A stretch of 64,000 nt of DNA from Collinsella sp. GTDB taxonomy: Bacteria > Actinomycetota > Coriobacteriia > Coriobacteriales > Coriobacteriaceae. The position numbers and the translations under genes were made by a program. Of the stretch, positions 22,632-29,817 are shown piece by piece. The stretch is taken from NCBI GenBank assembly GCA_019414345.1, contig DXMF01000048.1, positions 60,009-124,008 on the forward strand, in the 5' to 3' direction. Under the pieces are notes generated by a model. The model was not told the DNA's origin, did not search any database, and saw only the letters and a list, made by a program, of their open reading frames with translations. Numbering within the stretch: position 1 is the stretch's first letter; every line of letters starts with the position of its first letter.

Positions 22632-23507
22632 ATGGACATGACGGATATGACGAGGGCGGCCGTGTCGCGCCGTCACTTTTTGCAGCTGGCGGGCGCCGGC
22701 ATGCTCGCGCTGACGGGGACCGCGCTCACCGGTTGCGGCAACTCCACCAGCGGCGAGGGTTCCGACAAGGGATCCAAGCTTGCGGCCATCAAGTCGCGCG
22801 GCCATCTGAATGCCGGCGTCAAGAAAGATGTTCCCGGCTACGGCTATTACGACACCGCCAAAGGCCGCTTTGAGGGCATGGAAGTCGATTTGTGCTACCA
22901 GATCGCCGCCGCTGTCTTTGGCGTGAGCTACAAGGAAGCCCGTGCCCAGGAGCTTGTCGAGTTTACCGACGTAACGCCCAAGACACGCGGCCCGCTGATC
23001 GATAACGGCCAACTCGACGTGGTCGCAGCGACCTACACCATCACCGACGAGCGCAAGAAGAGCTGGGATTTCTCGACGCCGTACCGCACCGACTACGTGG
23101 GACTCATGGTCAAGAAGCGTTCGGGCTTTACCTCGATTGAGGACCTGGACGGCAAGGTCATCGGCGTGAGCCAGGGTGCCACCACGCAGGGCCTGATCGA
23201 GCAGATGATCAAGGACAACGGCTTTAGCTGCAAGCCCGAGTTTAGGGCCTTTAGCGGCTACCCCATCATCAAGAGCTCGCTCGACGCCGGCAATATCGAC
23301 GTCTTTGCCATGGACCGCTCCACGCTGGCCGGTTACATGAACGAGACCGTTGAGCTGTTGCAGCCCGAGGTCAAGTTTGGCGAGCAGGGCTACGGCGTGG
23401 CGACCAAGAAGGGCTGCGACCTTTCGGCCGTGGTCGATCAGGTGATTTGCGATCGTCTGGCCGACGGCTGGCTCGACCAAGAGGTCAAGACCTGGGGTCT
23501 TGTATAG
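22632..23507 (+). CDS. Amino-acid ABC importer, substrate-binding lipoprotein
   Basis: A 291-aa extracellular solute-binding protein of family 3. The N-terminus has a twin-Arg-like SRRHFLQLAG, a hydrophobic stretch and the lipobox LTGC, where the Cys becomes lipid-anchored. KLAAIKSRGHLNAGVKKDVPGYGYYD begins the binding domain. EGMEVDLCYQIAAAV and NGQLDVVAATYTITDERKKSWDFSTPY are family hallmarks. The ligand is probably glutamine, glutamate or another polar amino acid; the sequence does not decide. Start choice between GTG 22629 and ATG 22632 is uncertain. Confidence 0.92.
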   Translation: MDMTDMTRAAVSRRHFLQLAGAGMLALTGTALTGCGNSTSGEGSDKGSKLAAIKSRGHLNAGVKKDVPGYGYYDTAKGRFEGMEVDLCYQIAAAVFGVSYKEARAQELVEFTDVTPKTRGPLIDNGQLDVVAATYTITDERKKSWDFSTPYRTDYVGLMVKKRSGFTSIEDLDGKVIGVSQGATTQGLIEQMIKDNGFSCKPEFRAFSGYPIIKSSLDAGNIDVFAMDRSTLAGYMNETVELLQPEVKFGEQGYGVATKKGCDLSAVVDQVICDRLADGWLDQEVKTWGLV

Positions 23508-23532
23508 GCGCATCGTCCAAGGAAGGAATCAA

Positions 23533-24279
23533 ATGCTCGAAGGATTATTTGACGCCGACCGTTGGTCGACGACATTTCAAAACATGGGGCCCTTCTGGGA
23601 GGGCTTTGGCGTGACGCTACAGGTGGTCGTTGCCGGTCTGCTGCTGTCGCTGGTGCTGGGCACGCTGCTGGGTGTGTTCTCTACCACCCGTTCGCGCGTG
23701 CTGCGCGCCATAAGCCGCGTATACGTGGAGTTTTACCAGAACACCCCGTTGCCCGTGCAGGTGCTCTTTATGTACATGGCTGGTCCGCAGTTTTTGCAGG
23801 CCATAACCGGTGCCGACCAGCCGGTGCGCATCGCGCCGTTCGTGCTGGGCTTCTTGGGCGTGGGCCTGTATCACGCGGCCTACATCTCGGAGGTCATCCG
23901 CACCGGTATCGAGGCGGTTCCGCGCGGTCAGATGGAGGCGGCGCAGAGCCAGGGCTTCACCCGTGCGCAGGCGTACTGGTACATCGTGCTGCCCCAGACA
24001 TTCAAGATCATTCTGCCGCCGCTGTGCAACCAGGCACTCAACCTAGTCAAGAACACGTCGGTGCTGGCGCTTGTGGCCGGCGGCGACCTTATGTACCGTT
24101 CCGACAACTTTGTGAGTCTGTACGGTTACCTGCAGGGATACATCGTCTGCTGCCTTATGTACTTCATCATCTGCTTTCCGCTCGCCATGCTGGTGCAGTG
24201 GCTCGAGCGCCGCTCCAAGGAGCGTCCGCGCGGCGTGAGCCTCGCCGAGCTGGGGCTCGACAACGTAGAGGAGGCCTAG
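23533..24279 (+). CDS. Amino-acid ABC importer permease 1
   Basis: A 248-aa HisM/GlnP-type permease with about five membrane helices. The family segments YVEFYQNTPLPVQVLFMY and AAYISEVIRTGIEAVPRGQMEAAQSQGF are present; the second is the coupling helix that touches the ATPase. AAGGAAGGA precedes the ATG. It forms a pair with the next permease, three bases downstream. Confidence 0.93.
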   Translation: MLEGLFDADRWSTTFQNMGPFWEGFGVTLQVVVAGLLLSLVLGTLLGVFSTTRSRVLRAISRVYVEFYQNTPLPVQVLFMYMAGPQFLQAITGADQPVRIAPFVLGFLGVGLYHAAYISEVIRTGIEAVPRGQMEAAQSQGFTRAQAYWYIVLPQTFKIILPPLCNQALNLVKNTSVLALVAGGDLMYRSDNFVSLYGYLQGYIVCCLMYFIICFPLAMLVQWLERRSKERPRGVSLAELGLDNVEEA

Positions 24280-24282
24280 CGC

Positions 24283-24921
24283 ATGGAAATCTTCAACGCG
24301 ACCAACCTGCTCTACATTTGGGGCGGCTTTGTTAAGACGATCGAGATCTCGGCGCTGTCGATCTTTTTCTCGCTCATCTTTGGCACGGTGCTGGCGCTTG
24401 TTAAAAGCTATGCGCCCCGCCCGTTCCGTATTTTGGTGAGTGCCTATATCGAGCTGTTCCGTTGCACGCCGAACCTGCTGTGGATCCTGTTTATCTACTT
24501 TACGGTGCAGGGCTTGGACATTGTGATTTCGACCATCGCCTTTACACTGTTTACCAGCGCTGTTATGGCCGAGATTGTGCGCGGCGGCCTCAACTCGATT
24601 CCGCGCGGCCAGTTTGAGGCGGCGCAGAGCCAGGGCTTTGGCTTCTTTGCCACCATGCGCTACATCATTCTGCCGCAGACGTTTAAGACGATCATTCCGG
24701 CGCTGTTTAGCCAGTGCACGACTGTCATCAAGGACAGCTCGTATCTTTCGGGCATTAACGTGGCCGAGCTCATGTACACGGCCAACGTCGTGATGGCCCA
24801 CGCGATCGATCTGTCGCAGGTGCTTATGCTCTACGGCCTGGTGTTTGCGATGTACTTTGTACTCAACTTTGGTATCTCGCTGCTGGTCCGAGCGTATCAA
24901 CGTCGTATCGTAGCCGCATAG
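24283..24921 (+). CDS. Amino-acid ABC importer permease 2
   Basis: A 212-aa permease of the same family as its neighbour. YIELFRCTPNLLWILFIYF is the conserved helix start, and AEIVRGGLNSIPRGQFEAAQSQGFGF is the coupling motif. The two permeases should form the heterodimeric channel for the lipoprotein and ATPase encoded upstream. It ends at a long palindrome. Confidence 0.93.
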   Translation: MEIFNATNLLYIWGGFVKTIEISALSIFFSLIFGTVLALVKSYAPRPFRILVSAYIELFRCTPNLLWILFIYFTVQGLDIVISTIAFTLFTSAVMAEIVRGGLNSIPRGQFEAAQSQGFGFFATMRYIILPQTFKTIIPALFSQCTTVIKDSSYLSGINVAELMYTANVVMAHAIDLSQVLMLYGLVFAMYFVLNFGISLLVRAYQRRIVAA

Positions 24922-25028
24922 TCCTGCTTCCCCAAGCACGGCACCTTGCCCCTCAATCGTCACTTGCGTACATTTAGTACGCGGCGCTCCTCTTTCGGGG
25001 CAATCTGCCGCACTTGGGAAACCAGGAC
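24921..25028. repeat. Long imperfect palindrome
   Basis: The arms run GTCCTG, TTCCC, AAG, CGGCA and TTGCCCC, and return as GGGGCAA, TGCCG, CTTGGGAA and CCAGGAC. An inner hairpin GCGTAC-ATTTA-GTACGC sits at the centre. It starts at the permease stop codon, so it may also end transcription. No second copy is in the window. Confidence 0.7.
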
Positions 25029-25092
25029 GGTCGTAAGTGACAAAATGGGAATCAGGAATCGCCTATTTTTCATTTGTTAGAAAGGAATCGCG

Positions 25093-25716
25093 ATGAGCGA
25101 TCTGGAGAATAAGAAGAATCCTGTGGTCATTACCATCGCGCGCGACTTTGGCGCCGAGGGCCACGAGATTGGTCGCATGCTTGCCGACGAGTTGGGGATT
25201 CCGCTGTACGATAACGAGCTGCTGGTGCGCGCGTCGCTGCGCGCGGGCGAGTCGCTCGACAAGATGGCTGCCTACGACGAGCGCCTGGCCGTGGAGAATA
25301 TGGCGTTTCTGCCCGACCGCTACGATGCACGTTCGTACTCGGACAAGTTGTTCCAAAAGATGAGCCAGGTGATTTTGGATCTGGGCGAGACCGAGAGCTG
25401 CATTATCGAAGGCCGTCTGTCCGATTACCTGCTGCGTAACAATCCCAACCACATTGCCGTGTTGGTGACCGCACCCTTTGAGGACCGCGTCGAGATCGTG
25501 CGCAAGAAGCGCGGCCTTAACAAAAAGAAGGGCGCCAAGCTGGTCAAGCAGCAGCAGAAGGCGCGCGAGGCGTTCTATAAGCGCTACAGCGCCGGAAAGT
25601 GGAAGATGACGAGTGGCAAGGACATCGTCGTCAACCGCGCCAAGCTGGGCCGCGAGGGCTGCAAAGATGTCATCGCCGCTGCCTACCGCTACAAGGTAGC
25701 GCAGCTCGAAGGCTAG
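25093..25716 (+). CDS. Cytidylate-kinase-like protein
   Basis: A 207-aa protein of the cytidylate-kinase-like family. VVITIARDFGAEGHEIGRMLADELGIPLYDNELL is the typical start: the P-loop is replaced by R-x-x-G-A-x-G, as usual in this group. IIEGRLSDYLL and VLVTAPFEDRVEIV follow. Its substrate is not known; a standard cmk is expected elsewhere. AGAAAGGAATCGCG precedes the ATG. A terminator-like hairpin follows. Confidence 0.82.
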   Translation: MSDLENKKNPVVITIARDFGAEGHEIGRMLADELGIPLYDNELLVRASLRAGESLDKMAAYDERLAVENMAFLPDRYDARSYSDKLFQKMSQVILDLGETESCIIEGRLSDYLLRNNPNHIAVLVTAPFEDRVEIVRKKRGLNKKKGAKLVKQQQKAREAFYKRYSAGKWKMTSGKDIVVNRAKLGREGCKDVIAAAYRYKVAQLEG

Positions 25717-25725
25717 CCGATCAAT

Positions 25726-25770
25726 AACCACCACAAAGGGGACAAGCACCTTTGCGGTGGTTTTTGTTTT
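25726..25770 (+). terminator. CCACAAAGG-type hairpin with T-run
   Basis: AACCACCACAAAGG and CCTTTGCGGTGGTT enclose GGACAAGCA and are followed by TTTGTTTT. It works as a terminator, and at the same time is a member of the GGGAC hairpin family (compare 27338, 29677 and 36717). Confidence 0.85.
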
Positions 25771-27172
25771 AGGCCGAGGGGAAGGCCTTGGTGAGACCGG
25801 CGCGCGTCTGCGTGTCGGTCTTTTGGTAGATGGAGCTCAGGTGGCGCTGTACCATGCGCATCGAGATACCGAGTTCCTCGGCAACCTGCTTGAGCGGGCG
25901 TTCATCCTGGGTCACGGCTATGAGCACGTCGACTTCGCGCGGGGTGAGAGCGTGGTTGGCGATGAAGGCCTGGCGTTGCTCCTCGATGGTGGGGGCGGCG
26001 AGTGCTTCTTCTGCCAGCTGCTCGCGCTCGCGCTCCCGCTCGGTTTGGGGCAGGCGGAACAGGCCCGCGGCTACAAACGCCGCGCAGGCGGCGACGAGCA
26101 AAACGAGCGCACCGATCATAATGAGGGCAACGTTATCCGAGGTCACGAGAGCAAGCGAGATGCCCGATGTGGTGAAAGCGCATACATTGTTGGCGGCGCG
26201 GCCCATGCCAGCCCAAAGGGCGGGCGCATGCATGTGCGGTGCCAGCTGTGTAAAGGTGGCGGTAAAGAACGTGACGAAAAAGCCCGAGCTCAGGTAAAAG
26301 ACGACAAGGCCTAGGTTGGGATCGGCGCCGGCCTCCACGGCCAGGATGGAAATGGTCGAGAGCACGGCGATGCCGAGCATGACAAGTCCCATGTAGCGGC
26401 GCTCGGCAAGGTCAAAGATAAGACCGGCGGCAAGGCCGCTTGCCGCCAAAAAGAGGCGCGGCCAAGTCTGCACGGCAATGGTGCCGTGGGCGTTGGAGAG
26501 TGTGACCACGTTGTCGAGGGTGGAGAACAGACAGGCAAGAATCATGACGAGCGCGATGCTCCAGCATGCCTGCTTGGCGAGGGCATGAGAGGACTCAGCA
26601 AAGGGATTGATGGCGGGGCTGGAGCTCTCGGCAGCTTTTTGGGGAACGACGCTGAGGGCGGATATGGCGATAGTCGCTGCGCCAAGGACGATGAGCTCTG
26701 CGATACCGCCGCAATTGAGCAGGTTGACGGCGAACTGCATCAGGATGCCCGCGGCATAGGCTGCTCCCGCACCGGTGGCGAGCTTGGGATCGTCTTGAAA
26801 CGCCAGTGAAAAGGCGTGGTGCGCAGCGGCGCCCAGCAGGCCGAGTCCGAGGAATGCGAGGCAGCCCAGAATCTCGAGGGCAAGCGAACCCGTGGGGGAC
26901 TGGATCTGGGTCAATCCCAGGATGGCGATGGGAACGGCGGCGCTGACAACTGCCTGGGGCTGGCCTTTGCGTTGGGCGAGACCGAGCAGTGGTGCATATC
27001 CGATAAAGCCGAGCACGCTCGCACCCAGAATAAAGCCCTGTGCGATTACAACGCGTTCGGCACCGGCGAGCAGCCCGACGTTGACGTCGAAACGAAACTC
27101 GGCGGCAAGGAAGGCGAAGGTGAAGAGCGCGAGTGCCAGAAGCGCGTTGATTTTAGGCCTGCTCAGGTTCAA
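25769..27172 (-). CDS. Membrane-embedded LuxR-type regulator
   Basis: The 467-aa protein has an N-terminal part of about 390 residues with some 12 hydrophobic helices, resembling a transporter fold. A LuxR DNA-binding domain at the C-terminus has LTPREVDVLIAVTQDERPLKQVAEELGISMRMVQRHLSSIYQK. Such proteins are frequent in Coriobacteriia and are thought to sense a ligand through the membrane part; the ligand is unknown. It is divergent from the surface-protein gene at 27399, and a palindrome lies between them, which suggests that gene as a target (inference). Confidence 0.88.
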   Translation of the reverse strand: MNLSRPKINALLALALFTFAFLAAEFRFDVNVGLLAGAERVVIAQGFILGASVLGFIGYAPLLGLAQRKGQPQAVVSAAVPIAILGLTQIQSPTGSLALEILGCLAFLGLGLLGAAAHHAFSLAFQDDPKLATGAGAAYAAGILMQFAVNLLNCGGIAELIVLGAATIAISALSVVPQKAAESSSPAINPFAESSHALAKQACWSIALVMILACLFSTLDNVVTLSNAHGTIAVQTWPRLFLAASGLAAGLIFDLAERRYMGLVMLGIAVLSTISILAVEAGADPNLGLVVFYLSSGFFVTFFTATFTQLAPHMHAPALWAGMGRAANNVCAFTTSGISLALVTSDNVALIMIGALVLLVAACAAFVAAGLFRLPQTEREREREQLAEEALAAPTIEEQRQAFIANHALTPREVDVLIAVTQDERPLKQVAEELGISMRMVQRHLSSIYQKTDTQTRAGLTKAFPSA

Positions 27173-27274
27173 GGACGGTCCTTTGGGTGGACGAATAATC
27201 GTGTCCTCGATTGTAGCGTTCCCGGGACGAGTGTGGCGATGGCGAAATCATATTGAATTAAACCGCAGGTAGAG

Positions 27275-27302
27275 GCCTAGGTTCACATCTACGAACCTAG
27301 GC
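27275..27302. promoter_or_regulatory. Palindromic operator candidate, surface gene 1
   Basis: GCCTAGGTTC-N8-GAACCTAGGC is a perfect 10-bp dyad, 97 bases before surface gene 1 and 103 bases before the divergent LuxR gene. The same TAGGTTC-N8-GAACCTA core occurs before surface gene 2. Confidence 0.55.
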
Positions 27303-27337
27303 ATATGGAGTCATTTGGCACATCTTGGTGGTACAGG

Positions 27338-27372
27338 ACCACCACAAAGGGGACAGGCACCTTTGTGGTGGT
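27338..27372. repeat. CCACAAAGG hairpin with GGACAGGCA
   Basis: ACCACCACAAAGG and CCTTTGTGGTGGT enclose GGACAGGCA. It lies in the leader of surface gene 1. Confidence 0.8.
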
Positions 27373-27398
27373 ATGTCCCTACGACCAAGGAGGCCGTT

Positions 27399-29390
27399 AT
27401 GAACGTAAGCCACTTTGACAAGCAAGCTCAACGTGAGTCCACCTGCTCGCTGGTTCACGGTACCTGGCGTTGTGTGGGTGCCAAAATAGCTTGCGCCGGC
27501 GCGTGTGCGCTTATGGTCGGTCAGTTGCTGCTGCCGAGCGTGGCGCTGGCGACGGAATGCGCCGATCCCGCCGCTGGGACGGATGAGGTTGCCGCGGCTC
27601 CGGTGACGCCGACGGTTGCGGAGGATACGGCTGCAACGACCGCGCCAGCTGCTTCGACCGCGCCTGCAACCGATGCTGCTCCGGCGGCGCAAGCCACCGT
27701 TGAGCCTCAGCAGACAATCCCAGCCGATGCCGCCAATGAGCCTAGCGGTGCTGCGCTCGCTGGGCAAAACGCTTCTGGCGACGACAACGCCGCCATGCCG
27801 GCGAGCAACGCCATCATGCCCTGTGGCGTGACCGATGTGACAGGCGGGGGAGGCGTTAGGGTCAATACGACCGTGGTCGATCATTATACGAACTGCGAGC
27901 TTTCGGACAACATCACGCTCGAAAAGGGCCAGTCGTATACCCATGATTTTCCCGATGTTGAGGGTGGCATTCCAGAAGCGCTTGCGAGCGAAGTTGTCGA
28001 GGTTAAGTACTACAGGGCCGATGCCGCTTCGGGCACTCTGGTCGAAGTTCAGGATGCGTCCATGTCCGACGTGACGGCTCGCTTCGAACCCGTTGGCAAT
28101 CACATGAGGCTGACGCTGACCTTTACGGGTGGCGCGGCAGGCGGCTCGTATCGACTCACGCGCAATGAGGCTCTCTATATTGGCTCGGCACTGGAGTATA
28201 CCGGAACTGACTATGAAGGCAGCTCGACTATCCTCAACGAAACCAGGTACGATTATTACCTCCGCTACGCCATCAATAGCGAAATTACGCTCGTTGCGTC
28301 AGAAAACGAAGCCCTCCATAACCTGAACGTCAACGACGTGAAGACCAACTACGCGCCCGGCGAGGCGCCCCGCGCGACCGCGACGATTCCCGCTGCTGAC
28401 GCCGACAAGTACGAGATCGCCTACGAGTGCTGGGAGGAGATGGATGGCAGCGACCCCGCGGAGCTCACGCCCGTTGCCTTCTGGTATTCCGACCCCGCCA
28501 AGTATCCGACGGGCGCGAGGAGGATCGAACACTTCGAAGAGGGCAAGTTCTACATGTATTCCGTCGAGCTGAGGCTCAAGGGCGACAATACCGTGGGCAA
28601 TGACTGCATGATGTACGTCAACGGCCATTGGACGCACCACATCAAGACCGTCAACGGCGTCTTCGCGCCAAACGCTGACAATATGCTGTGCGAGCAGCCG
28701 ATCGACGAATGGCGGGCCATCGACGTTATCGAGATCAACGGCGCCACGACCACCTTCAAGGCAGGCGATAAGCCGGTCTTTACGGCGAATGTTCCGACGG
28801 ACTCCAACTTCCTTCCTCAGTGTGAGTACTGGACGGGTAGCGACGGCAGCGAAGTGAACTCTCAGGAGTTCTGGGATCAGAACATCACGAACCACATCGA
28901 CGCCTTTAAGCCTGGCGTGACCTATCGCTACGGTATCTACCTCAAGCCCGCGCGCGGATTCTACTTTACGCCCAACACCAAGCTGGTGATCAACGGCCAG
29001 GAGTGCGGCTACCAGATGGGCGAAGCGAGTGTAGTTGATCCCGAGAGCGGCTGTATCTTCACTCTGTGGCTCAACACCGATTCGACCTTTACGCCTGAAG
29101 CCACGCCGACTCCCGATCCGCAGCCTACGCCGGATCCCAATCCGACGCCGCAGCCCGAGGTCAAGCCCGAAACCAAGCCTGAGACGAAACCCGAGACCAA
29201 ACCCGCGGCTAAGCCGGCCACGACAACCGCCACGACCAAGACGGTTGAGAAAGCCGCGCCGACCAAGAAGGGCGATGCTGTCCTGGCTACCACGGCAGAT
29301 ACCACCGTAATGACGGTCACCGCCCTAGGTATCGCTGGCGCAACCGTTGCCGCTGCCGGCATCGCCGCAACCAAGCGCCGCAAGCGTTAG
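27399..29390 (+). CDS. Secreted surface protein 1
   Basis: The 663-aa protein has a long signal peptide (about 1-51, core ACAGACALMVGQLLLPSVALA). An Ala/Pro/Thr-rich stretch and a central part follow. Two tandem units of roughly 110 residues (about 310-415 and 450-560) share the plan G-x2-P-x-A/F-T-A-x-x-P, Y-W, F-x-x-G-x-x-Y and VNG. A Pro/Lys/Glu/Thr wall-spanning stretch comes next. The end is a sorting-type tail: LATTAD (629-634), a hydrophobic helix and KRRKR. The LATTA motif departs from LAxTG, so sortase attachment is uncertain. AAGGAGG precedes the ATG. No known domain is recognised. Confidence 0.8.
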   Translation: MNVSHFDKQAQRESTCSLVHGTWRCVGAKIACAGACALMVGQLLLPSVALATECADPAAGTDEVAAAPVTPTVAEDTAATTAPAASTAPATDAAPAAQATVEPQQTIPADAANEPSGAALAGQNASGDDNAAMPASNAIMPCGVTDVTGGGGVRVNTTVVDHYTNCELSDNITLEKGQSYTHDFPDVEGGIPEALASEVVEVKYYRADAASGTLVEVQDASMSDVTARFEPVGNHMRLTLTFTGGAAGGSYRLTRNEALYIGSALEYTGTDYEGSSTILNETRYDYYLRYAINSEITLVASENEALHNLNVNDVKTNYAPGEAPRATATIPAADADKYEIAYECWEEMDGSDPAELTPVAFWYSDPAKYPTGARRIEHFEEGKFYMYSVELRLKGDNTVGNDCMMYVNGHWTHHIKTVNGVFAPNADNMLCEQPIDEWRAIDVIEINGATTTFKAGDKPVFTANVPTDSNFLPQCEYWTGSDGSEVNSQEFWDQNITNHIDAFKPGVTYRYGIYLKPARGFYFTPNTKLVINGQECGYQMGEASVVDPESGCIFTLWLNTDSTFTPEATPTPDPQPTPDPNPTPQPEVKPETKPETKPETKPAAKPATTTATTKTVEKAAPTKKGDAVLATTADTTVMTVTALGIAGATVAAAGIAATKRRKR

Positions 29391-29426
29391 GTTTTGGCGG
29401 CGGCGCCCATCCTCGGCTTTAGCAAA

Positions 29427-29643
29427 ATCTCAATCTGTAACACCAAGCCAGTCAAAACGGCTCTAGATGTTACAGATTGAGATGAACCGAATGGCCGCCA
29501 ACCTAACGTCTCGATCTGTAACACGTAGCGGGGAATTTGGTCTCTAACTGTTACAGATTGAGACAAAGCGGGGGCGGCTGGAGCAATATCTCGATCTGTA
29601 ACAACTACAAGGCTCAACAGGGCCTAACTGTTACAGATCGAGA
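29427..29643. repeat. Palindrome array 1, three units
   Basis: Units at 29427, 29509 and 29589 each have arms close to TCTCGATCTGTAACA and its complement, around 25-30 bases that often form an inner helix. Units start about 80 bases apart. The array lies after surface gene 1 and matches array 2 unit by unit. Confidence 0.85.
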
Positions 29644-29676
29644 CAAACATCGGAATCGGTTCGCCGACCAGACCCC

Positions 29677-29715
29677 AAACCGCCACAAAGGTGCCTGTCC
29701 CCTTTGTGGCGGTTT
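29677..29715. repeat. CCACAAAGG hairpin, reverse orientation
   Basis: AAACCGCCACAAAGG and CCTTTGTGGCGGTTT enclose TGCCTGTCC, the complement of GGACAGGCA. It ends the intergenic block after array 1. Confidence 0.8.
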
Positions 29716-29728
29716 GCGCAGGTAGAAC

Positions 29729-29754
29729 GGTAGGTTCGTATATATGAACCTACC
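29729..29754. promoter_or_regulatory. Palindromic operator candidate, surface gene 2
   Basis: GGTAGGTTC-N8-GAACCTACC is a perfect 9-bp dyad, 64 bases before surface gene 2. It shares the TAGGTTC-N8-GAACCTA core and spacing with the dyad at 27275. Confidence 0.55.
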
Positions 29755-29817
29755 CTTCGCTTTGTTTTTGGACGACGATTACGCTGGATGACTTTTGGTT
29801 TCAGGAAAGGAACGACC

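Noticed and set aside
29427..29643. CRISPR array
   Set aside because: The repeated part is a palindrome with long arms and a variable loop, units are about 80 bases apart with partly conserved spacers, and no cas gene is near.
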